From: Thecamonas trahens ATCC 50062
Taxonomy: Eukaryota > Apusozoa > Apusomonadida > Apusomonadidae
Direction: 5' to 3'
DNA: 64,000 nucleotides
Assembly (NCBI RefSeq): GCF_000142905.1
Contig: NW_013657632.1
Span: 88,718 to 152,717, forward strand
The number at the start of each line of letters is the position of its first letter. Position 1 is the stretch's first letter. Below, in pieces: positions 16,073 through 23,213 of the stretch. A model generated the notes under the pieces. That model searched no databases, was not told the origin of the DNA, and was given only the letters and a program-made list of their open reading frames with translations. The position numbers and the translations under genes were made by a program.

Positions 16073-18523
16073 ATGCCCAAGAAGCTCTACCTGCACTATG
16101 AAGGCACTCCCGACTTTACCTACATCGCCCAGGTGGAGGCCGGAACTACCGTGGCTGCCCTTGCTGCCTCCTTTGCCACCGCATACGCCTCCGCCCATCC
16201 TGCTGCTGGGCTCACGGGTCTAGTCCTCACCAATGACGAGTACGCCCCGTCTGTCTGTCTCTCTCTTTCTCTTTCCTCCTTCCTTCCCTCTCCTCCCTCT
16301 CCCTTTCCTCCCTACTCACCCCACCCCTCCCACAGTGGCCTCCCGCTCGCCGATGCAGACCTCGAGGATCTGGACGCGGGCGATGACGTCCTGATCGAGG
16401 CGGAGGTCAGCAAGCCCCAGACGTCACAGCAGAGCCCGGCTCTATCCCCTTCCGCCCCGTCGGCTTCTGTGTCTCCTGCGGCGTCTACTTCTGCTCGCCA
16501 CACGGCCGCGGCGGCGGTGGCCCAGGCCGCGGCGTCGTCGTCGTCGCAGGCGGCCAACATGTCGACGGCGGTTGAAGTCGTCTCGCGGTCGCTGACCACC
16601 GCTCAGGCACTCACGGCCAAGAAGGCGTACCGCCGCGCCATTGAGGTCTATGAGCAGATCATCGCAGCCATGCCGCAGCTCCCGCAGCCGTACATTGGCA
16701 TGGCCCAGATCTTGATCGCCATTCGCGACTTTGCGGCAGCGACGAACATTGCCGATCGCGGCCTAGCCATGCTGGCAGAGAGCCCACCGCTCCTGGCTGC
16801 CATCGGCCTCGACGTGGCGCAGGCCCGTATCTCGCTCCTTCGCCTTAAGGCCTCAGCTCTCGGCGACGCCAAAAAGTACAAGAAGGCCATTGCTGTTTTC
16901 ACCGACGCCCTCGAGCTCGCCGACAAATCCGACAAGGCTGCTGATGCTCTTGACATCCAGGTCGCTATCGGCGAGGTCCTCTACGCGTCTGGCGAAGAGG
17001 ACGCTGGCATCACCCTCTTCCAGAATGTGCTCAAGATCAACGAGTCGCACTTTGACGGCCTTTACAACTTTGCGATTGCCTGCGGCGACCGTGGCCGCCC
17101 GCTCGAGGCCCTCAGCGTCTTCCTGAAGCTGTTGGTGGCAGAACAGAAGCACAAAGGCGTCCGTGCCCGCATCACCGACATCGTCATGGCCGACGGTGGT
17201 ATGGACCTTCTCGACGCCGCCATCCAGGACGCCGCAAAGTCACCGGCAGCGCTCGCCTTTTTGGGCCTGCTCATCAAGGAAAACTCGGCGCTCGACAGCT
17301 CAGTTGCGCTTTACGAGCGCGCACTCGCCGGCGCGCCAGACTCGGCCTCGTATGTCCTTAATCTGGTCCACGGCTACGAGATTTGCGCTCAGTACGGTCA
17401 GGCATGGGCAGCAGCTATGAAGTTCTGTGCTGCCAACTCCGCGCTCGGCGTGGGCGGCTTGACCTGTGCCCGAGTTCTCAAGGCGCTCGGCGGTCTCAGC
17501 TCGCCGATCGGGCTTCCCACGGCCTCGGCCTTTCTACCTGACTCGGACATTGTTGCGGCTGCTGGCTGTAGCTACGACCCTACGCTTCCATACAACACGC
17601 TCGAGCTGGTGGCTGGCGGTACAAACCTCTCGGACTCGCCGGCGACCGCTGCCGGCATGCTTGATGACGCCGAACTGGTCGAGGTCATCGGGTACGACGC
17701 CCGTGAACTGGACCTCCTTGCTCTATTCTGCACCTTGGTCAAGATCCTGTTTAACGTCGGCGCTCTCCCGCCCACCGCCGCGCTCATCCCACTCATCGAC
17801 GAGATCCGTGGCACGCGCCCCATTCACCGGACTACCATCCGCAACGAGCATGCGTATTACTGCTGTATTGCCCAGCTTCTCGCGTACCCGACTTCTGTGC
17901 CGGATCCGGAGATGCCAGTGGTGTACGTTGCCGGCGACTCGCACTCGCAGACGCCCGCCTGGCGTGTGGTCGCCCTCAATGGCACTCCGCACCTCCTCGT
18001 ACCCCGCCTTGTCACCGGGCTCAAGATTTGGCACCTGCGCGAGGAATCGCGATTCTACCCCAAAGCCAACTTTTGGCGGGTCATCGACACCATTCCCGAC
18101 GGCGCCACTGTTCTCACTATGTTTGGCGAGATTGATTGCCGCGAGGGCTTCCTCGTCGCCGTCGCCAAGCGCATCTACGAGACCGTCGAGGAGGCTGCCC
18201 GCGTCACCGTCAACATCTACATCAAGACCATGCTCCGCCTCGTCAATGACCGCAAGCTCACATTCCTCGTCCATCCGGCCGTCCCAGTCCTCAACGAGAC
18301 CCGCTCGGTAGTCACCATGTTCAACACCGTGCTCGGCGCCAAGCTGACACAGCTCAATCATGCGTCGATCAAGTGGCTGCCGTTCTTCGACGCCATGCTT
18401 GACCCGGCTGACAGCTCGGCGCTCAACCCCGCCTTTGAGCTCGACGGAACTCACCTCAACCCGACGTACCTCGACGTGCTTCAATCCGGCCTTGATGCTG
18501 CTCTGGCCAACTCTACTTCATGA
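16073..18523 (+). CDS. TPR protein with C-terminal SGNH/GDSL-type hydrolase domain
   Basis: Two exons, 16073-16239 and 16336-18523, joined in phase 2 across a GT-AG intron (donor GTACGC, acceptor cccacag), giving 784 residues. The first 85 residues look like a beta-grasp, ubiquitin-like fold (MPKKLYLHYEG ... TNDDGLPL). A TPR region follows (about 150-420). The last 200 residues carry SGNH blocks: VAGDSHS (nucleophile Ser), FGEIDCRE in the block III position, and DGTHLNP with the Asp/His pair. The domain should be a serine esterase or acyl-hydrolase; the substrate is unknown. The intron is 96 bp with no stop, so retention would add 32 residues in frame. The stop overlaps the START gene by 11 bp. 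Confidence 0.85.
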   Translation: MPKKLYLHYEGTPDFTYIAQVEAGTTVAALAASFATAYASAHPAAGLTGLVLTNDEYAPSVCLSLSLSSFLPSPPSPFPPYSPHPSHSGLPLADADLEDLDAGDDVLIEAEVSKPQTSQQSPALSPSAPSASVSPAASTSARHTAAAAVAQAAASSSSQAANMSTAVEVVSRSLTTAQALTAKKAYRRAIEVYEQIIAAMPQLPQPYIGMAQILIAIRDFAAATNIADRGLAMLAESPPLLAAIGLDVAQARISLLRLKASALGDAKKYKKAIAVFTDALELADKSDKAADALDIQVAIGEVLYASGEEDAGITLFQNVLKINESHFDGLYNFAIACGDRGRPLEALSVFLKLLVAEQKHKGVRARITDIVMADGGMDLLDAAIQDAAKSPAALAFLGLLIKENSALDSSVALYERALAGAPDSASYVLNLVHGYEICAQYGQAWAAAMKFCAANSALGVGGLTCARVLKALGGLSSPIGLPTASAFLPDSDIVAAAGCSYDPTLPYNTLELVAGGTNLSDSPATAAGMLDDAELVEVIGYDARELDLLALFCTLVKILFNVGALPPTAALIPLIDEIRGTRPIHRTTIRNEHAYYCCIAQLLAYPTSVPDPEMPVVYVAGDSHSQTPAWRVVALNGTPHLLVPRLVTGLKIWHLREESRFYPKANFWRVIDTIPDGATVLTMFGEIDCREGFLVAVAKRIYETVEEAARVTVNIYIKTMLRLVNDRKLTFLVHPAVPVLNETRSVVTMFNTVLGAKLTQLNHASIKWLPFFDAMLDPADSSALNPAFELDGTHLNPTYLDVLQSGLDAALANSTS
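16240..16335 (+). other. intron, length a multiple of three without a stop
   Basis: GTACGC at the donor, a CT-rich body and cccacag at the acceptor. Removing it restores the continuous sequence GLVLTNDDGLPLADADL at the join, whereas keeping it inserts a Ser/Pro-rich stretch. Confidence 0.8.
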
Positions 18524-20021
18524 GGTAAGACCGCAAGTGCGCAATGCTCTGCGGCTGCTTCACGCTGATGGTGTTGATGACCCGCACAGGCGCCGCACCG
18601 ACGTTGATCTGCGTCAAGTACGTCACCATCGTCTGGCTTGGATCGTCCGCCAGCGGCTTCAGATGCCAGCCAGAGGCGTAAACCTCACCGCGGACCACCG
18701 ACTCGTCCTCGGGCTTCTCCGGCACCGTAATCGAGCGACCGGCAGCCACAAAACTCCCGTCCGCCGCCGCAGCTTGGTGCAGAACAACCACAAAGTCCCG
18801 CGCGTGTGTCAGCAAGCACGCCTTAGCCTCGTGCAGCATCCACACAACCCGTGTCTGGTCATCGATCTGGTTGATGATCGAGTAGTCGCGCAGCAGCCGG
18901 TCATACTCGAGTCGGTGTGCCATGTTGCACAGCGTAGTGTAGATTGTTGCCGCAGGCAGTGGAATAACGCCCTTGCCCAGAAAAGCGTGGATTGAGTAGC
19001 CTGGTACACGCTTGCGGAACGTCACCACATCGTTCTTGTCGTTGACATACGACCATCCGTGGGCTTCGGCCACACTCTTGGTCTCCTTGTAGTTGCTTGG
19101 TGTGACCGCGGCCATGCTCTCTGCTGTGTGCTGCACATCGAGCGCCGCCATCATGCCGGTTTGCCGGATTGCTGCCAAATGCTCCGGCAAGGCCGGTATC
19201 GGGGCCTCGGTTTCGTTATTGGCCGCAGCCTGCTCGACCTCCTCCTTGGCCGTGTCGTCGTCGATCTTCAACACAGTTGGCGGAGTATTAGCAACTGCCG
19301 GCGGTGGTGGCGGTGTAAAGACGTAGTCTTCAAGCGGCATGTTTGCCACAACCGACCGCAGCCCATCGATGCACATCGGTGCCTTGGACGTCGCTTTGTT
19401 CACCACAGATGCCGGCAGCGAGCCCGCAAGATCCACTTGCGCCGCATACGTCGCTCGGCACTGCAGCGGCTCGCCCTCCACAGGCTCGAGAATCCACCCG
19501 CCAATCTCCACCCGTGCTCGTACATGAGACTTCTTCGGCTCGCACACCGCGTCGTCCACAGAGAAAAACGCAATCACAATCGTCCCGTCCTCGTACTCCT
19601 TCTCGTGCTGGAGCGTCAGGAAGTCCCGCGCCGTCGTTGGCCACACTCGCTTGAACGACGAGTAGTTGAGCATTGTCCACTCGTCGAGCTCTTCCACAGT
19701 GTATGCGTCGTCAAGCATGTCGTCGTACTCGCCCTTGCGCGAGATGTCACGAACGACCTCGGCGATCGCCCTCGGCGGCGCGTTGATCATCCCGGTCCCC
19801 TTGACCTGCTGCAACGGCGAGCCATCGACGGTCTTGCGGAGAATAACCACGTCATTGGCCTCATGGAATGGCTCCCAGCCGTTTGGTGTGTTGACCATGT
19901 CACGGACCTGGTCGTGTGACTCGAGGCAGATAGCCGCATACCGATGTGTGGGTGTGTAGCCCGAGTCAACGCCCCATGTCGTTCGGGTCCTCTGCAGGCG
20001 CCGGCAACGATCCAGGATCAT
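18513..20021 (-). CDS. START-domain protein, two START domains (downstream half of array)
   Basis: Holds the third near-identical START domain (about 19310-19965) and a divergent fourth one (18513-19110), joined by a Pro/Ala/Glu-rich linker. START features: WEPFHEANDVVILRK, then KGTGMINAPPRAIAEVVRDI, WPTTARDFLTL and GWILEPVEGEPLQCRATY. START domains form a hydrophobic cup for one lipid or sterol and move it between membranes. The first residues after the nominal ATG at 20021 are a shifted-frame reading of a linker, so this is almost certainly not a real start. It shares its frame with the upstream half (20034-21713), from which one TGA separates it. The two halves most likely form one four-START gene. 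Confidence 0.7.
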   Translation of the reverse strand: MILDRCRRLQRTRTTWGVDSGYTPTHRYAAICLESHDQVRDMVNTPNGWEPFHEANDVVILRKTVDGSPLQQVKGTGMINAPPRAIAEVVRDISRKGEYDDMLDDAYTVEELDEWTMLNYSSFKRVWPTTARDFLTLQHEKEYEDGTIVIAFFSVDDAVCEPKKSHVRARVEIGGWILEPVEGEPLQCRATYAAQVDLAGSLPASVVNKATSKAPMCIDGLRSVVANMPLEDYVFTPPPPPAVANTPPTVLKIDDDTAKEEVEQAAANNETEAPIPALPEHLAAIRQTGMMAALDVQHTAESMAAVTPSNYKETKSVAEAHGWSYVNDKNDVVTFRKRVPGYSIHAFLGKGVIPLPAATIYTTLCNMAHRLEYDRLLRDYSIINQIDDQTRVVWMLHEAKACLLTHARDFVVVLHQAAAADGSFVAAGRSITVPEKPEDESVVRGEVYASGWHLKPLADDPSQTMVTYLTQINVGAAPVRVINTISVKQPQSIAHLRSYLMK

Positions 20022-21490
20022 CCGCGTCGATCTTCAACACAGTTGGCTTGATGACGCAGCCGGTACAGGCGGTGGTGGCGGTGTAAAGACGTAGTCTTCA
20101 AGCGGCATGTTTGCCACAACCGACCGCAGCCCATCGATGCACATCGGTGCCTTGGACGTCGCTTTGTTCACCACAGATGCCGGCAGTGAGCCCGCAAGAT
20201 CCACTTGCGCCGCATACGTCGCTCGGCACTGCAGCGGCTCGCCCTCCACGGGCTCGAGAATCCACCCGCCAATCTCCACCCGTGCTCGTACATGAGACTT
20301 CTTCGGCTCGCACACCGCGTCGTCCACAGAGAAAAACGCAATCACAATCGTCCCGTCCTCGTACTCCTTCTCGTGCTGGAGCGTCAGGAAGTCCCGCGCC
20401 GTCGTTGGCCACACTCGCTTGAACGACGAGTAGTTGAGCATTGTCCACTCGTCGAGCTCTTCCACAGTGTATGCGTCGTCAAGCATGTCGTCGTACTCGC
20501 CCTTGCGCGAGATGTCACGAACGACCTCGGCGATCGCCCTCGGCGGCGCGTTGATCATCCCGGTCCCCTTGACCTGCTGCAACGGCGAGCCATCGACGGT
20601 CTTGCGGAGAATAATCACGTCATTGGCCTCATGGAATGGCTCCCAACCGTTCGGTGTGTTGACCATGTCACGGACCTGGTCGTGTGACTCGAGGCAGATA
20701 GCCGCATACCGATGTGTGGGTGTGTAGCCCGAGTCAACCCCCATGTCGTTCGGGTCCTCTGCTGGCGCCGGCAACGATCCAGGATCATCCGCGTCGACCT
20801 TGTCTGCGTTGAGGCTTGATGACGCAGACGGTACAGGCGGCGATGGCGGGGTAAAAACGTAGTCTTCAAGCGGCATGTTTGCCACAACCGACCGCAGCCC
20901 ATCGATGCACATCGGTGCCTTGGACGTCGCTTTGTTCACCACAGATGCCGGCAGCGAGCCCGCAAGATCCACTTGCGCCGCATACGTCGCTCGGCACTGC
21001 AGCGGCTCGCCCTCCACAGGCTCGAGAATCCACCCGCCAATCTCCACCCGTGCTCGTACATGAGACTTCTTCGGCTCGCACACCGCGTCGTCCACAGAGA
21101 AAAACGCAATCACAATCGTCCCGTCCTCGTACTCCTTCTCGTGCTGGAGCGTCAGGAAGTCCCGCGCCGTCGTTGGCCACACTCGCTTGAACGACGAGTA
21201 GTTGAGCATTGTCCACTCGTCGAGCTCTTCCACAGTGTATGCGTCGTCAAGCATGTCGTCGTACTCGCCCTTGCGCGAGATGTCACGAACGACCTCGGCG
21301 ATCGCCCTCGGCGGCGCGTTGATCATCCCGGTCCCCTTGACCTGCTGCAACGGCGAGCCATCGACGGTCTTGCGGAGAATAACCACGTCATTGGCCTCAT
21401 GGAATGGCTCCCAGCCGTTTGGTGTGTTGACCATGTCACGGACCCGGTCGTGTGACTCGAGGCAGATAGCCGCATACCGATGCGTGGGAG
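19310..21490 (-). repeat. three tandem copies of a 768-bp START-domain unit
   Basis: Near-identical units at about 19312-19968, 20080-20739 and 20850-21490 (START part), repeating with a period of exactly 768 bases (256 codons) including linkers. Only scattered single-base differences are seen, for example tccacaggc versus tccacgggc and ataaccacg versus ataatcacg. Such identity at third positions as well implies recent duplication or ongoing gene conversion. Confidence 0.95.
19970..20062 (-). other. linker with two compensating indels and an in-frame stop
   Basis: Compared with the linker at 20740-20850, this copy has one extra base near 19968-19974 (gtcaacgcccc versus gtcaaccccc) and one base fewer near 20029-20050. 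The two cancel, so both flanking START domains share one frame, but the stretch between is read out of frame and meets TGA at 20034. The segment gtcgatcttcaacacagttgg also occurs at about 19258-19278 in the other linker, so this linker is a hybrid of the two. Confidence 0.85.
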
Positions 21491-21713
21491 CGTACTCAGG
21501 CACAGCCTCTGTCATCACCTCTTGCATCAGCTCCGTGCGCTTCTGTGGATCGTCTCTCCTGGACACCGAAGAAGTGTGGGCGGCGACGGCGGTGGCCGCG
21601 ATGACCGCACTCGCACCCACAGCACCACTCGCCGCACCATGTGCAGTACTCCCCGAGCCCCGAGCCGACCGGACGGGCTTCTGTCGAGCGATCCGCTCCA
21701 ACTTCTTCTCCAC
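20034..21713 (-). CDS. START-domain protein, two near-identical START domains (upstream half of array)
   Basis: Two START domains almost identical to each other and to the first domain of the downstream half, with linkers ending in PPSPPVPSASSS or PPPPPVPAASSS. The nominal start at 21713 is GTG, not ATG. The frame continues upstream as TYCERYSE, directly after a possible 3' splice site (gggcacag, near 21743). A short 5' exon beyond is therefore likely; the first internal ATG is at 21527. The N-terminal 80 residues are basic and Ala/Ser-rich. The frame stops at TGA 20034-20036 in the linker. Role: lipid transfer or binding, cytosolic as far as visible, with no transmembrane segment. Confidence 0.7.
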   Translation of the reverse strand: MEKKLERIARQKPVRSARGSGSTAHGAASGAVGASAVIAATAVAAHTSSVSRRDDPQKRTELMQEVMTEAVPEYAPTHRYAAICLESHDRVRDMVNTPNGWEPFHEANDVVILRKTVDGSPLQQVKGTGMINAPPRAIAEVVRDISRKGEYDDMLDDAYTVEELDEWTMLNYSSFKRVWPTTARDFLTLQHEKEYEDGTIVIAFFSVDDAVCEPKKSHVRARVEIGGWILEPVEGEPLQCRATYAAQVDLAGSLPASVVNKATSKAPMCIDGLRSVVANMPLEDYVFTPPSPPVPSASSSLNADKVDADDPGSLPAPAEDPNDMGVDSGYTPTHRYAAICLESHDQVRDMVNTPNGWEPFHEANDVIILRKTVDGSPLQQVKGTGMINAPPRAIAEVVRDISRKGEYDDMLDDAYTVEELDEWTMLNYSSFKRVWPTTARDFLTLQHEKEYEDGTIVIAFFSVDDAVCEPKKSHVRARVEIGGWILEPVEGEPLQCRATYAAQVDLAGSLPASVVNKATSKAPMCIDGLRSVVANMPLEDYVFTPPPPPVPAASSSQLC

Positions 21714-22357
21714 CTCGCTGTATCTCTCACAATAAGTCTGTGCCCATCACCACATAAGCTTTCCATGGCATGCCGGTGGGGGGGGGGGGAGGTCGAAGGT
21801 CGGCTCGTACCGTATGCGACCGGCGTGCATGGTGTGGACAGAAAAGGCGGTGGCAGCAGCAGCTAGCCCTGCCGTGGTCATGCATAGGAGAACAAGGAGC
21901 CACCAAGCGATCTCCATCCTTCGGGTGGGGTCGGGCTCGTCTGAGATGAGTGTGGCTGCGGGCTGAGGGACAAGGCCTGTGACTCATTCTGTGCCTTCGC
22001 CGCGAAGACACGGCCATCAACACGAGGGGATGACAATGGGAGTGCCACCGATGGACGACATGGTCTTATACACATGCTAACAGTGGGTATGATGGTGTTA
22101 CTTGGTGGTTGGAGCTGAAGATGGGTGTGGTCACAGCCTTTGTCAACATCATCACCATTGTCGCCATTGTCGCCAACGTCGACATCGTCGTCGAAGGACT
22201 GGCCATGACTGTTGTCGAGTGGCATGCCCCAGATGAAGAAGCGCAGCTGTAGTCATCGGTGCAGAGGTGTCAGACCAAACATATGCCGGATTTCCCTTTC
22301 TCTCACCCTGTGTCGCTTCCGACGATTCGGTGCACACTGTGTGGCATTAGTATCGCT
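21714..22357. other. intergenic region, probable 5' leader or exon of the START gene
   Basis: No independent gene is supported. It holds a G12 run at 21778-21789 (C on the START sense strand), a possible 3' splice site for that gene near 21743, and short repeats of ATTGTCGCC around 22150-22175. Open frames here are short and repeat-driven. Confidence 0.6.
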
Positions 22358-23119
22358 TCATGGACTGGTTCCGTCAAAGTAGAGGCGATCGGCAGCCACG
22401 ACAGGGCGAGTCCGGGACACGCCTTCGTGATAGCGCAACCGCTGGAAAGTGAGTGACTTGATCCGGGCTGCATCGCGCTCGGACGCGGCTTTGTTGGCAG
22501 CAGCAGCGACCTCGGCGTTGTGGTTGTTGATCTTGCGGATGCGCGCAGTCCGAGTCTCACGAGCAATGGTTGCCTCTGTTCGATCACGGTCCGAGACAGG
22601 CGACGACAGATATGATGTGCGGTATGCCTTGTCTGGCGAGAGGTAGAACGGCGAGATTGGCGAGGGTGAGAGGGTGGCGCCTACAAGACTCCGTCGACGC
22701 TCGCGGACTGAGCGCCGAAACCGTCGCCCACCCTTCTCGGTCTCGGCTCTCCGGCTGCGGTGCCGTCGCAGCTCGGCGCCTGCGCCTGCCTCTCTGATCG
22801 CCAGCACCGACTCTGACCGCCGCACCGCAGCTTCCACTCCATCATCTTCAGAGTCTTCATCCAAACGATTGCGGTAGAGACTGGTGTGGAAGGGTGGTGA
22901 GACCGGGCGATTCCGCCGCCACGTCCGCTTGCCAACGGCTCGAGCAGGCTCGCGCTTCCTTGCCATGGACGGTAGAGACCTCTGCTTCTTGTTGACTGAC
23001 GCTGGTGGCCGTCTCCGTAGCCGTAACACCTTTGGTCCATGCGTCGACGCTATTGGTGTGTACATATGCCTGTCGTGTTCACGACGAGTGAGTCGAGAAG
23101 GTGTCCGTTGGACGGTCAT
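22358..23119 (-). CDS. small basic protein, function unknown
   Basis: 253 residues from ATG 23119, very rich in Arg and Ser (for example LRRHRSRRAETEKGGRRFRR). The C-terminal third is more regular: SPFYLSPDKAYRTSYLSSP, then a helix with IARETRTARIRKINNHNAEVAAAANKAA-type spacing, then RLRYHEGVSRTRPVVAADRLYF. The short YxxSP-type segments and Arg-rich helix recall small axonemal or centrosomal proteins, but no family is recognised. It lies 95 bp upstream of the end of the CFA synthase gene, on the same strand. Confidence 0.6.
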   Translation of the reverse strand: MTVQRTPSRLTRREHDRHMYTPIASTHGPKVLRLRRRPPASVNKKQRSLPSMARKREPARAVGKRTWRRNRPVSPPFHTSLYRNRLDEDSEDDGVEAAVRRSESVLAIREAGAGAELRRHRSRRAETEKGGRRFRRSVRERRRSLVGATLSPSPISPFYLSPDKAYRTSYLSSPVSDRDRTEATIARETRTARIRKINNHNAEVAAAANKAASERDAARIKSLTFQRLRYHEGVSRTRPVVAADRLYFDGTSP

Positions 23120-23213
23120 TGGTTGATCACTGCTCAGTCGGGGCTAACAGAGAGTTGCACGAGAGCAGGTACCAGAAACGTTGATGTAATGTTATGGAGA
23201 AGATGAAAGCAGG

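Noticed and set aside
19310-21490. Regular repeats considered as CRISPR or satellite
   Set aside because: Units are 768 bp, code for START domains throughout and have no short repeat-spacer pattern.
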